DNA of 42,147 nucleotides from the IMG/VR virus record IMGVR_UViG_3300017605_000345, positions 1-42,147 of that record; one strand, given 5' to 3'. Positions 15,051 to 23,800 of this stretch are shown piece after piece (positions within the stretch are counted from its first letter, which is position 1; every line of letters begins with the position of its first letter). Made by a program: the position numbers and the translations under genes. Origin of the DNA: a virus. Below the pieces are notes generated by a model, which saw only the letters and a program-made list of their open reading frames with translations, ran no database searches and was not told the origin of the DNA.

Positions 15051-16094
15051 ATGAGTGAATTCAACATGGAAGCAGGCATTGCCGCTCTCGCGGACATCCC
15101 CGGCCTGACTTCCGAAGAGCGTGACTACGATGGCGATATCTTTGATACTCCGGCTGATGACACATCTTCGGAGACTGAGGAAGAACAGGAACTTTCTGTT
15201 ACTTCCGACGACGAAGAACCGGAAACTGAGGAAGAAAAGCCGGTTACCGAAGCTAAGGAGCCCACTGCCAAAGAGAAATCCGAGGATAGTCCGGCTCCTG
15301 ACGGCACCCCCACTGATGCACCCAAAACCTGGCGCAAAGATGCTGCTGCCGAATGGGCCGCTCTAAGCCCCACTGTCAAAGCCGAAATTCTCAAACGCGA
15401 AGAGGACATGTATCGTGGACTGGAGGGCTACAAACAAGAGGCAACAGTGGGCCGCAATGTCGGCAACATCCTCTCTCCTTACCTCCCCGAACTACAACGA
15501 CGCGGAATTGATCCAGGCCAAAATCTACAAGTTCTGCTTCAATTTCAACATACCCTACAGACAGGAACGCCTGACCAAAAACTGGGTCTCCTGCAACAAA
15601 TTGCCCAAGAATTCGGAGTTTCTTTGGGGGATGCCGATGCCGGTGCATACTCCGACCCGGCTGTCTCTGCGTTGCGCCGTCAAGTTGAAGAGCTGACTAC
15701 AGCCCAACAACAACACCTCGCTCGTCAACAAGAAGCTGAGCGTACACGCATTGCCTCCGAAATCGATGCATTTGCATCGGACCCCAAAAACATCTACTAT
15801 AACGACGTAGCAGACGACATGGCCAAGCTCATCCGCGCCGGGGTTGCTACCAACCTCACGGATGCTTACGCCAAAGCCATCGGATTCAACGTCGAAGTCA
15901 AAGCCAAGGAACAGGCCCGCTTGCTCGCCGAACACGACAAGCAGAAGGTTGCCGAAGCCAAGAAGGCCCAACAGGCCACTGCCGCCAACCTCAAAACCTC
16001 TCAGCGTAAGGCACGTCAGACGACCTCCCCGCGCACAATTGACGATACCCTCAAGGATACTCTGCGGAGCATCCGTGAACGCGAATCCACTTGA
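15051..16094 (+). CDS. scaffolding protein
   Basis: A 347-aa highly charged protein directly upstream of the capsid gene. Residues 20-110 are very acidic and low-complexity (many Glu/Asp/Thr). Residues 200-320 are helical and coiled-coil (QVEELTTAQQQHLARQQEAER). The C-terminal 30 residues are basic (TSQRKARQTTSPR), as in scaffolds that bind the capsid shell electrostatically. Scaffolds guide prohead assembly and leave or are degraded before packaging. No protease gene was seen nearby, suggesting exit rather than proteolysis. Confidence 0.85.
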   Translation: MSEFNMEAGIAALADIPGLTSEERDYDGDIFDTPADDTSSETEEEQELSVTSDDEEPETEEEKPVTEAKEPTAKEKSEDSPAPDGTPTDAPKTWRKDAAAEWAALSPTVKAEILKREEDMYRGLEGYKQEATVGRNVGNILSPYLPELQRRGIDPGQNLQVLLQFQHTLQTGTPDQKLGLLQQIAQEFGVSLGDADAGAYSDPAVSALRRQVEELTTAQQQHLARQQEAERTRIASEIDAFASDPKNIYYNDVADDMAKLIRAGVATNLTDAYAKAIGFNVEVKAKEQARLLAEHDKQKVAEAKKAQQATAANLKTSQRKARQTTSPRTIDDTLKDTLRSIREREST

Positions 16095-16112
16095 TAGCAA
16101 GGAGAATCGGCC

Positions 16113-17081
16113 ATGCCGAGCCCAAATGCGGTCTTCACCGAATTGGTGACTACCACTTTCCGCAACCATCGGAAAACCATGTTCGACAACGTGTCGAAGC
16201 ACAACGCTTTCTGCCGGCGCCTGCTCAAGTCGGGGCAGTATCGTCTCGAAGACGGCGGCCTGAGCATCGTCATGCCCCTGGAATACGCTGAAAACGCCAC
16301 CTACCAGCGCTTCTCCGGTTTCGACGTCCTGAACATTTCGGCCTCTGATGTCTTCTCTTCGGCCGAGTTTCAGTGGCGCCAGATTGCCATCCATGTTGCT
16401 TCGTCCGGTCAGGAGCTGCGCACCAACAACGGTGATTCTCGCATTCTGAATCTCGCCAAGCAGCGCATCAAAAATGCGATGAACACCTTCAAGAACAACT
16501 TTTCGGTCGACCTCTACTCGTCCGGGGCTTTGTCCAACCAGATCAACGGCCTGCAAGCTCTGGTCGCTGATGCTGGCACCGGGACCGTAGGCGGCATCGA
16601 CTCCTCGACTTTCACCTTCTGGCAAAACAAGGTGCAGTCGGCGGCGGCTCCCATCCAGGGCGGCGGTGCTATCACCCCTTCGGCCACCACCATTGAGAGC
16701 CTGATGCTTCCGCTCTGGCTGGCCCAAACTCGGGGCGATGACCAGCCGGACCTCATCATCGCCGACACCAACTACTTCACCTTCTTCGAGCAATCTCAGG
16801 GCTCCCTCAAGCGCTATACCAGCGACAAGGGCTCCATGGGCTTCGTCGACTTGAAGTACAAGCGTGCCGATGTGGTCTACGATGGTGGCTCGGGCATCCC
16901 AGCCAACCACATGTATTTCCTCAACACCAACTATCTGGAGCTTGTTGTCCACTCGCAAGCTAACCTGTCGGTGTTGGAAGAAATGCGCCCCTACAACCAG
17001 GACGCTGCCATCGTCCCCATCCTCTGGATGGGCAACCTGGCTTGCTCCAACCGCTCGCTCCAGGGCGTGCTAAAAGCCTAA
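16113..17081 (+). CDS. major capsid protein
   Basis: A 322-aa protein following scaffold with a strong Shine-Dalgarno (AAGGAG). Its composition and pattern suit an HK97-fold subunit: an N-terminal arm (FRNHRKTMFDNVSKHN), an E-loop region (DGGLSIVMPLEYAENATYQRF), a long spine helix (LNLAKQRIKNAMNTFKNNF) and a C-terminal P/A-domain (PDLIIADTNYFTFFEQ ... MYFLNTNYLELVVH). No cleavable propeptide is evident. The assignment rests on order (portal, scaffold, this) and these features. Confidence 0.88.
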   Translation: MPSPNAVFTELVTTTFRNHRKTMFDNVSKHNAFCRRLLKSGQYRLEDGGLSIVMPLEYAENATYQRFSGFDVLNISASDVFSSAEFQWRQIAIHVASSGQELRTNNGDSRILNLAKQRIKNAMNTFKNNFSVDLYSSGALSNQINGLQALVADAGTGTVGGIDSSTFTFWQNKVQSAAAPIQGGGAITPSATTIESLMLPLWLAQTRGDDQPDLIIADTNYFTFFEQSQGSLKRYTSDKGSMGFVDLKYKRADVVYDGGSGIPANHMYFLNTNYLELVVHSQANLSVLEEMRPYNQDAAIVPILWMGNLACSNRSLQGVLKA

Positions 17082-17094
17082 CGGGAGGCCCGTC

Positions 17095-17592
17095 ATGTAC
17101 ATTACTGGTATTAAGGCGGATCGCGTCCGCACCGCAGCCGAAGGCCCGGAATACGCGCTCGGTACACTGGGCGCTGAAATGACCTCCGTTGGACCGAAGA
17201 TTTATATGTACGTCACCACTACGACAGGCATTACTGGTGCCGGTTATGTGTGCCTCGTACATCCTACTTTGTATTCGGCTACAATGGCGTCTGTTTCATC
17301 TACCGCTCCAGGTTCTGGCCAAGGACGCCAGGCGGCACTAGGTGTCGCAGCTGTAGCCGCAAACGGATATGGCTGGGTCCAGGTCTTCGGACAATGCTCC
17401 GTCCGCGTCGCGGCCAACTGTGCCGGATATACCCAGCTAAACTCAACAGCTAGTACCGGCGTTATCGATGACGACGCTACCGCCAGTTCCGAGGTCATGG
17501 AAGGTATCGTCACCACAGCGAGCCCTGGCGGTGCAGAAGGCACCGTAGTTGGCTACGCCAACTGGCCGCGAGCAGGCAGGACGCTGCCATGA
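17095..17592 (+). CDS. putative head decoration protein, related to the tail-spike anchor domain
   Basis: A 165-aa beta-rich, Ala/Gly/Thr-rich protein immediately after the capsid gene, the usual site for decoration proteins that cement the shell. It resembles residues 1-155 of the 9015-11966 spike over its whole length. Both begin MY[VI].GI and share G.VCL, a GVAA..A.G.GW.QV[YF]G.C segment, A.GT-type turns, IVTT/LVTT..G, and finish VxG[FY][IA]NW. Either this protein is also at the tail, or one fold serves both head and tail attachment. Confidence 0.65.
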   Translation: MYITGIKADRVRTAAEGPEYALGTLGAEMTSVGPKIYMYVTTTTGITGAGYVCLVHPTLYSATMASVSSTAPGSGQGRQAALGVAAVAANGYGWVQVFGQCSVRVAANCAGYTQLNSTASTGVIDDDATASSEVMEGIVTTASPGGAEGTVVGYANWPRAGRTLP

Positions 17593-17828
17593 TTATCCTT
17601 GTTGATTCGTATGCAGATTTTGTCGCTGTCTGCAATCGTTTCGGGGTACCTCAAGGAGTGTTCTACATGCTGTCCTCCGGGAATGTTGCCCATGCAACAG
17701 CTTTTTTCTTAGGGGGTTACGGGGTATTCGGAAGCACAGCGTCTGGAGCGCAAAGTGAGGCTTCATTTCTCACTGAGTTTCCGGGTGCTGTGCAAGTAAC
17801 AGCAGCCCTCAGTCTCCGAAGCGACTGA
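17589..17828 (+). CDS. hypothetical small protein, 79 aa
   Basis: The start overlaps the decoration gene stop (ATGA). The protein is hydrophobic and aromatic with Gly-rich turns (FFLGGYGVFGSTASGAQSEASF), without a clear membrane helix. It is the last gene before the intrinsic terminator at 17854-17890, so it closes the head-gene transcript. Possibly a minor head protein. Confidence 0.6.
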   Translation: MIILVDSYADFVAVCNRFGVPQGVFYMLSSGNVAHATAFFLGGYGVFGSTASGAQSEASFLTEFPGAVQVTAALSLRSD

Positions 17829-17853
17829 TAAACTTTCTCCGGGCAGGGGATTT

Positions 17854-17890
17854 AGGCCGGATTGCTCTAAGAGCCTTCCGGCTTCTTTTT
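17854..17890 (+). terminator. intrinsic terminator inside the late operon
   Basis: AGGCCGGA (17854-17861) pairs with TCCGGCTT (17877-17884, one G-T wobble); inside, GCTC (1764-17867 region, i.e. 17864-17867) pairs with GAGC (17871-17874) around a TAA loop. The run TTCTTTTT follows. It lies in the only large gap between head and adaptor genes and would lower expression of tail genes relative to capsid genes by partial termination. Confidence 0.8.
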
Positions 17891-17908
17891 AACTAAGAGG
17901 CTCTACCT

Positions 17909-18520
17909 ATGTTCACCATCGCCGAAGAACGCCCTCCTTTTGTCAACTTTGAGAAGCGCCCCATTGAAGATAGGGCGGCCTCCATCGAAGCTGGCCATTA
18001 TGTCGCCCAAGACGTCGACTTTGCCATCATCGTTCCACAAGGTTCCAAAGATCGTATCGAGCAAGAGGTCTCCGTCTGGCTGGAAACGCTCCGCTCCGAA
18101 GTTGCTAATGGCCGTTTCAAACGCGACTGGCTAACAGCCTTCGAAGACTACTATAAGAAATGGCAAGCTGGCCAAGAAATCCCTGTCAACGGCACCCCGC
18201 TTTCGCAATGGCCGGGCATCAGCCCCGCCCAGCACAAGACCCTCATCGCCCTCAATATTCGCACAGTCGAGGAGCTTGCCTCCTGCAACGAAGAGGCCAT
18301 TCGCTACGTTGGTCCCGGCGCCCGTTCCCTCAAGGAGCGCGCTAACCTCTGGCTTCGCTCCCGCGAAGAGGGTGGCGGTAAGATGGTCGAGGAAGTCGAG
18401 GCCTTACGTATCGAAAACAGAGACCTCAAGGATCGCGTCGCTATCCTCGAAAAGGACATCGTTGAACTCCTCAATGGTATCGATAAACAACCTTCTGCGC
18501 CTACCTTCAAAAAGGGATAA
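17909..18520 (+). CDS. putative head-tail structural protein with HhH-like segment, 203 aa
   Basis: A 203-aa protein between the capsid block and the adaptor gene. The N-terminal 90 residues are a mixed alpha/beta domain. Residues 110-150 (WPGISPAQHKTLIALNIRTV then EELASCNEEAIRYVGPGAR) look like a helix-hairpin-helix-type repeat, which may bind DNA. The last 45 residues form a leucine-rich coiled coil (VEALRIENRDLKDRVAILEK). This architecture occurs in conserved proteins at this position in other podovirus-like phages, without a proven role. Confidence 0.65.
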   Translation: MFTIAEERPPFVNFEKRPIEDRAASIEAGHYVAQDVDFAIIVPQGSKDRIEQEVSVWLETLRSEVANGRFKRDWLTAFEDYYKKWQAGQEIPVNGTPLSQWPGISPAQHKTLIALNIRTVEELASCNEEAIRYVGPGARSLKERANLWLRSREEGGGKMVEEVEALRIENRDLKDRVAILEKDIVELLNGIDKQPSAPTFKKG

Positions 18521-18523
18521 GCC

Positions 18524-19240
18524 ATGACGCTCCTGGAAGTGATTCAATACATGAGCGTGCGGACGGGTCTGCGGACCCCTTCTGCCGCCACAACCTCAGC
18601 AGATCCTGGCGTGCTTCAACTTATCGCCCTGCTTAACGAACTCATGACTGAAATCACTTCCAGGTGGCTCTTCGAGGAACTCATCCAAGAAGCTACTTGG
18701 ACAGCGACCGCAGTCGAAGACCAAGGTGATATCGATGCGCTCGCACCCAGAGGCTTTGGCGGCATCCTCCCGCACACTTTTTACAATCGTACCACGGGCC
18801 TGGAAGTTCTGGGTCCAATTTCCAAGGAGGCTTGGCAAGCAGACAAAGCCCTGTCGTCGGTCGGCACTACTTTGGCTTACCGAATCCGAAACAATCATCT
18901 ATTGTTCAACCCAGTGCCAACAGCGGGCCATGCGCTCGCCTTTGAGTACCGCTCCCTTACGCCCATATATAACGCCACTGACGCTGTTTATAAAGAGTTC
19001 TTCACCAAGGACGCCGACGAGTTTCTACTGAATCCGAATCTGCTGCTGCTTGGCTTGCGCTACAAGTGGAAGGCTGAAAAGGGCTTTTCCTATGCTGAGG
19101 ATTTGTCCCGCTTCGAAATCTTCGCCAACGACCTTGCCGGTCGTAGTGGTTCTAAGCCCGTCCTTGACGCTGGCTCTTGCACTCGCACCAAAGATGCCAA
19201 GCCGGGCCTCGTTATTCCGCCTGGGAACTGGCCGCTATGA
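18524..19240 (+). CDS. head-to-tail adaptor (P22 gp4-like)
   Basis: 238 aa. The N-terminal helical part (LLNELMTEITSRWLFEELIQ) is followed by a beta-sandwich-like region (GDIDALAPRGFGGILPHTFYNRT ... YRIRNNHLLFNPVPTAGHALAFEYRS). This matches the pattern of the first tail-completion factors that dock under the portal in podoviruses. The next gene overlaps it in an ATGA. The role is inferred from pattern and order: portal, capsid, adaptor, hub. Confidence 0.65.
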   Translation: MTLLEVIQYMSVRTGLRTPSAATTSADPGVLQLIALLNELMTEITSRWLFEELIQEATWTATAVEDQGDIDALAPRGFGGILPHTFYNRTTGLEVLGPISKEAWQADKALSSVGTTLAYRIRNNHLLFNPVPTAGHALAFEYRSLTPIYNATDAVYKEFFTKDADEFLLNPNLLLLGLRYKWKAEKGFSYAEDLSRFEIFANDLAGRSGSKPVLDAGSCTRTKDAKPGLVIPPGNWPL

Positions 19241-20805
19241 TTCGTCGCTCAAACACTAGTCAAAGAGTGCCAGGGCAAACCTACACTCAAAAACAGGTCT
19301 TGGCGGCTCCTACCAGCGGCTGGAATACCAAAGACCCGATTGCCAACATGGCCCCCAACTTCGCCATCGAAATGGTGAACTACTTCCCAGAGACTTCCCG
19401 TGTTAAGAGCCGAAAGGGATGCGCTAATCACGTCACAGGTTTTGGCTCCCGAGTTAAGAGCCTCTTCTCATATTCACCAACTGTCGATGCCAACAAAAAG
19501 CTGTTTGCTGCCACAGACTCCGGCATCTTTGACGCGACTACTGCGGGCGCTGTCGGGGCCGCAGTCTCAGCCCTTACCAATGGGTACTGCCAATCCCTCA
19601 ATTTCAAAACCGCTGCCGGTTCTTATCTCCAAGTTGTTAATGGCACAGACTTTATGCGTCTCTATGACGGTACTACGTGGACCACCATTACCGGCGCTTC
19701 GACACCCGCTATTACTGGCCTTGCCACTACCGAACTGATTCACCTTAACGCTTTCAAAAGGCGAATTTGGTATGTTCAAAAGAATAGCCTTAGTGCTTGG
19801 TATCTGCCTATTGATAGTATTGCAGGGGCACTTACTGAGTTTACTTTTGGCCAGTATTGCACAAGGGGTGGACATTTGGTTGCGCTTGCAACTTGGTCTA
19901 TAGACGGGGGTATTGGCGTTGATGACTTCATGGTCGCTATTACTTCGGAGGGCGAGCTCCTCGTATTCCAAGGCACCGACCCTGCGAGCGCTACTACTTT
20001 CGCCCTCCAGGGCGTCTATTACATTGGGCCGCCGCTCGGCTCTCGCTGCTTCGTTAAAATGGGCGGAGACTTACTATACCTTTCGGATCGAGGCATTTAC
20101 CCTCTTTCCCAGGCCCTTCAATCCTCTGATTTTGGGAGCATTATTTCCCTGAGCGGGACTATCGACTCGGCTTTCGTAGCAGCAGCGGATGCTTATGGGT
20201 CTACACAAGGCTGGGAGGTTCAACTCTTCCCGAAAGGCAACTTCCTGCTAGTTAACGTGCCAGTGAAGGAAGGGGCACGTAACGATCAGTACGTCATGAA
20301 TACCGTGAATAAATCGTGGTGCAGCTTTCAAGGCTGGAATGCCTCTTGCTTCATCGTCCATAATCGGGAGCTTTACTATGGGTCCGAGACGGCTGTCGTC
20401 AAGGCTTGGACGGGCAATAACGACCTGGGCTCGAACATCACATCGCACTGCTACCAGGCATTCACCTACATAGGTGGATCGCCCGACCTCAAGCACGTTA
20501 AGTTAATTCAACCCGTACTATCGGCTACGGCTCTCTTTGATCTCAAGGCAGGTGTTAATACGGACTACCGTATCCTGGCGCCGGAGCCGAACTTGTCTTA
20601 CGGAACGGGGGCAGTGGCAGTGTGGGACTCTTCTGTGTGGGACTCTGCCCTCTGGGCTGACGAGTCGACTATCTTCGACGACTACCTACACGACCCAAGC
20701 GGTTCAGGCTACGTTCATTCGGTGACTATGGTCACACGGTCCAACTTGGCCCAAATCGAATGGACCGCTACTGCCCTCTTCTTTGAAGTGGGGGCCGGGC
20801 GGTGA
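19237..20805 (+). CDS. tail hub/stabilisation protein (P22 gp10-like)
   Basis: The start is placed at 19237 (MIRRSNTSQRV) because of the ATGA overlap; this gives 522 aa. The protein is beta-propeller-like, with repeated segments such as KLFAATDSGIFD, YLQVVNGTDFMRLYDG, LLVFQGTDP and DLLYLSDRGIYPLS, as in nozzle or hub proteins that extend the tail tube below the adaptor. The start region KQVLAAPTSGWNTKDPIANM is typical of these proteins. It is likely the second tail-completion factor. Confidence 0.7.
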   Translation: MIRRSNTSQRVPGQTYTQKQVLAAPTSGWNTKDPIANMAPNFAIEMVNYFPETSRVKSRKGCANHVTGFGSRVKSLFSYSPTVDANKKLFAATDSGIFDATTAGAVGAAVSALTNGYCQSLNFKTAAGSYLQVVNGTDFMRLYDGTTWTTITGASTPAITGLATTELIHLNAFKRRIWYVQKNSLSAWYLPIDSIAGALTEFTFGQYCTRGGHLVALATWSIDGGIGVDDFMVAITSEGELLVFQGTDPASATTFALQGVYYIGPPLGSRCFVKMGGDLLYLSDRGIYPLSQALQSSDFGSIISLSGTIDSAFVAAADAYGSTQGWEVQLFPKGNFLLVNVPVKEGARNDQYVMNTVNKSWCSFQGWNASCFIVHNRELYYGSETAVVKAWTGNNDLGSNITSHCYQAFTYIGGSPDLKHVKLIQPVLSATALFDLKAGVNTDYRILAPEPNLSYGTGAVAVWDSSVWDSALWADESTIFDDYLHDPSGSGYVHSVTMVTRSNLAQIEWTATALFFEVGAGR

Positions 20806-20809
20806 GCGT

Positions 20810-21247
20810 ATGGACTATCGATGCGGATGCGACGATGAGGTAGGCCAATGGGTCATGGAGCGGGCTGGGGGCGTCTGGAATGCGTCCGTTAGCTCCACCA
20901 TCGGCATCTACAGCGGGGGCCGGCTAGTTGCCGGCTTTGTCTTTTTCTCCTACAATGGAGCCAATGTCTATGGGGCGATGGCCGGCGATACCGCCAGCAA
21001 CTGGCTATCCAGGTCGACCGCCCGCTTCGTCATGCAGTACATCTTCCTCCAGCTCGGTTGCCGCCGAGTCACCGCCGTCATCGCAGCCTCCAATACCTCA
21101 TCCCTCCGGGCTGCCCGCTTCCTCGGGCTACAGCATGAATGCCTCATGTCCGACGCGATGCCAGACGGCAATGCTATCCAACTTGTCTCGCATAGGGCTA
21201 CCAATCCCTGGCTAACTGAGGATCAACGACATGACCGGAAGCTCTAA
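20810..21247 (+). CDS. GNAT-family N-acetyltransferase-like protein
   Basis: 145 aa from the ATG at 20810 (MDYRCGCDD). The pattern fits GNAT: a central strand pair (VSSTIGIYSGGRLVAGFVFF), helix, then RRVTAVIAASNTSSLRAARFLGL, which corresponds to the acetyl-CoA pyrophosphate-loop region and the classic N-xx-S-xx-xx-xx-GF/L motif. Such genes lie among virion genes in many podovirus-like phages. Their substrate is unknown; acetylation of a virion or host protein is possible. Confidence 0.65.
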   Translation: MDYRCGCDDEVGQWVMERAGGVWNASVSSTIGIYSGGRLVAGFVFFSYNGANVYGAMAGDTASNWLSRSTARFVMQYIFLQLGCRRVTAVIAASNTSSLRAARFLGLQHECLMSDAMPDGNAIQLVSHRATNPWLTEDQRHDRKL

Positions 21248-22577
21248 GGCTCCCAAGGCTCCCGACTATAAGGGGGCGGCTCAGGCGCAGGGAGAGGCTG
21301 ACCTCAAGCTCGCCAAGTACAATACGGCGATGGACAGGCCGAATCAATACAGTCCATATGGTTCTACCACTTGGGAATATGACAAGACGGCTGCCCAGAA
21401 AGTCTATGACGAACAGGTTAAGGCTCTGGAGCAGCAACACTTAGCAGCTAAGGCATCACGCAACAAGAAGGAAGAAAAGCGAACTTACGACCTAATCCAA
21501 AACATGTATTCCAAGGGGCTCGATTCGGTATCGGATCAACCGGGCCTCTGGAAACAGATTACCTCACTGTCGCCCCAAGAGCAGCAAATCTTTGATCGGG
21601 AGCAGGCCAACCGTAATTTAATGCAGTCAATAGCAGGTACAGTAGGGGGCCAACTCCAGAATACCCTAGGTACGGCTTTTAACCCTAATCTGACGGATTG
21701 GAAGCCGGCCGGCGATAGGGCGGGGGCCAACGTGGCGCTACCGCAAGCTGACTTTCGCCAGTTCATGGGCAACGTGCCCACTAACACCCTGACAGGCCTC
21801 CAGGACGTAATGGAGAGTCCCGATGCTTTCAAGCAAAACGGGGAGCAGGTACGGGATGCCCTCTACCAGCAACTGACGCGCTTTAACAATGAGCGCTTCG
21901 GGAAGCAGGAGGAGGCAGAGCGATCCCGTCTAGCCAATATGGGATTTCAGATGGGTACGTCGGCCTACGATACGGCCATGTCGGAGTTCCAGCGAGCCAA
22001 AAACGAAGCCTATGACAGCGCGGGGCTGAATGCGACTTTGGCCGGCGGGCAGGAGCAGTCCCGTCTCTATGCCGACATGCTCGCGGGCCGCAATTCCAAT
22101 ATCGGTCTACGTCAAGGTCAGTTCGGGCAGGACATGAGCCGCCTTAATGCAATGGCTGGCCTTGAGACTTCGCAGTTTGGGGCTGACAGCAACCGCTACC
22201 AGATGGACCAGTCCGAGAGGGATGCGGCTGCTAACTATGGGCTCCAGCAGGCATCGCAAGCAGCCGCGCAACGGTCTCAGCAAATGCAGGAAGAGCTGAC
22301 GCGGCGTGGTGTTCCCATGAATGAGATCGCTGCCTTAATGTCTGGCTCCGGCGTCAACATGCCGACCTTCCAGGGCTTCAATCAAGCCGCGGATGCGACT
22401 GCTCCGGACATCATGGGCGCTACTCAAGCCAACTACCAAGCCAAACTCAATGCAGCCAATGCCTCTAATGCTGGCGCCCAAAACTGGATGAATCTAGCCG
22501 GGACACTGGGCGGCTCCTACTTGGCCGGTCCGGGCGGCGCTACGGTCGGCAACTACCTTGGGAGTCTCTTCAAATAA
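21231..22577 (+). CDS. putative internal virion / ejection protein, 448 aa
   Basis: Start 21231 overlaps the GNAT gene. The sequence is Gln/Ala/Asn-rich and mostly helical (RLANMGFQMGTSAYDTAMSE, then ADMLAGRNSNIGLRQGQFGQ), with a Gly-rich, hydrophobic C-terminus (GTLGGSYLAGPGGATVGNYLGSLFK). It is the first of three large genes in the place of P22- and T7-type ejection proteins. The C-terminal hydrophobic stretch could insert in a membrane during DNA entry. No enzymatic motif. Confidence 0.65.
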   Translation: MTGSSKAPKAPDYKGAAQAQGEADLKLAKYNTAMDRPNQYSPYGSTTWEYDKTAAQKVYDEQVKALEQQHLAAKASRNKKEEKRTYDLIQNMYSKGLDSVSDQPGLWKQITSLSPQEQQIFDREQANRNLMQSIAGTVGGQLQNTLGTAFNPNLTDWKPAGDRAGANVALPQADFRQFMGNVPTNTLTGLQDVMESPDAFKQNGEQVRDALYQQLTRFNNERFGKQEEAERSRLANMGFQMGTSAYDTAMSEFQRAKNEAYDSAGLNATLAGGQEQSRLYADMLAGRNSNIGLRQGQFGQDMSRLNAMAGLETSQFGADSNRYQMDQSERDAAANYGLQQASQAAAQRSQQMQEELTRRGVPMNEIAALMSGSGVNMPTFQGFNQAADATAPDIMGATQANYQAKLNAANASNAGAQNWMNLAGTLGGSYLAGPGGATVGNYLGSLFK

Positions 22578-23800
22578 TGGCCACTACAACAGGGCGCGAA
22601 GCGGCGCTTGCCCGTCGCCAACAGTTGATCGAGGCGCTGCGCCAGTCGGCAGCCACCCCACAGCAGAATCAAATGGTAGGGGGACAGCTTATCACTCCCG
22701 GCTGGGCTGGCCTCCTGGGGCAACTTGGGTCCGGCGCTATGGCAGGCTACATGCAGCAAGGAGCCGACAAGGAGCAGGCCGACATCGAGGCTACAAAGCG
22801 GCAGCAGCTTATGGACTCGATCCAAGCTGCGCAGGGGGCTGGGACGCCGGAGCAAAGCCTCATGACGCTGGCGGCTAGCGAAAACCCGGACGCCTCGAAG
22901 GTGGGTTTGTCGGGCTACGGTGCCCTCATGTCGCAGCGGCCGAAGTCGCCTGCCCAAGAGAAATGGAAGGCACTGCCGGGGGCTAGACCCGGTACTCTGT
23001 ACTCTGACCAAGGCGGATCGAAAGTCCTGGAGGGGGTCGAGCCGGCGCCACATCCGATGGCTATTCGGGGTGAACTGGTGGACGCTTCGACAGCAGAGCC
23101 TGGCATGTATGGGCAAGCTTCGCAAGGACAGAAGATCGACATCACTATGCCGGGCGCTCCTGAGCAATCCGCCTATGGAGCCTATACCAAAGAGCTTGGG
23201 AAAGGTGCAGCACAGGCTACGCTCAAGGATCAGGAAAAGCTGGATTCTACCTATGCGATGGACCAGCATCTTGACGAAATGGAATCCATCCTCCAGCAAG
23301 GGGCGCGGACGGGCGGGGCGGTGCCTGCCATAGCCACCATTAACAACGTGCTGCAATCTTTTGGCGTGTCCCTTGGACGAGATTTCGAATTGTCCAAGCT
23401 GGGGCAGATTCAGACGGACGCCCAACTTGCCAATGTCCTGACCGGGGAGGGGGCGTCTCGCTTGACCGATTCCGACCTGAACACTATCCGTAAGTCTATC
23501 GACCTCATTAGCCAAGGGAATGCACCGGAAGCACTGGCCATTCTACGCCGCAACAATGAGAACAAACGCCTCCTCATCAATAGAAAGATTGAGGCCCGCG
23601 CCCGCTCCTTTCAGCGCCCCGAAGGCGAGCTTGATGCGAGACCGGGGAATTACAAGCAAGATACCCGTTACAAGGCGCCTCCACAACCTAGCGGCTGGGA
23701 TAAGGACTACCAGGATGCACAGCGCGCACTCCAGGCCCACCCGGACAAGGCTGAGGAAATTAACAGGCGCTTGATGGAAACTTATGGGAGGGGCCTGTAA
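22577..23800 (+). CDS. putative ejection protein, 407 aa
   Basis: It directly abuts the previous gene (TAATGG) and is followed by the transglycosylase gene. It is Ala/Gln/Gly-rich and helical, with a small hydrophobic Gly-rich patch near 45-65 (GWAGLLGQLGSGAMAGYM). The C-terminal part (QRALQAHPDKAEEINRRLMETYG) is typical of phage internal proteins. It probably forms part of the periplasm-spanning conduit. Assigned by position and composition. Confidence 0.6.
   Translation: MATTTGREAALARRQQLIEALRQSAATPQQNQMVGGQLITPGWAGLLGQLGSGAMAGYMQQGADKEQADIEATKRQQLMDSIQAAQGAGTPEQSLMTLAASENPDASKVGLSGYGALMSQRPKSPAQEKWKALPGARPGTLYSDQGGSKVLEGVEPAPHPMAIRGELVDASTAEPGMYGQASQGQKIDITMPGAPEQSAYGAYTKELGKGAAQATLKDQEKLDSTYAMDQHLDEMESILQQGARTGGAVPAIATINNVLQSFGVSLGRDFELSKLGQIQTDAQLANVLTGEGASRLTDSDLNTIRKSIDLISQGNAPEALAILRRNNENKRLLINRKIEARARSFQRPEGELDARPGNYKQDTRYKAPPQPSGWDKDYQDAQRALQAHPDKAEEINRRLMETYGRGL

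Noticed and set aside
15555-16958. 467-codon minus-strand open frame across the scaffold and capsid genes
   Set aside because: It lies antisense to two convincingly identified structural genes; its composition mirrors their codon structure and no Shine-Dalgarno supports it.
22589-22606. GCGAAGC with GC flanks, similar to the apex of the palindromic elements
   Set aside because: It is inside the coding sequence of the 22577-23800 gene (codons for REAAL), with no surrounding TCAA/TTGA stem or GA steps.
22553-23515. 320-codon minus-strand open frame under the ejection protein gene
   Set aside because: Antisense shadow; no ribosome-binding site and no protein-like pattern.
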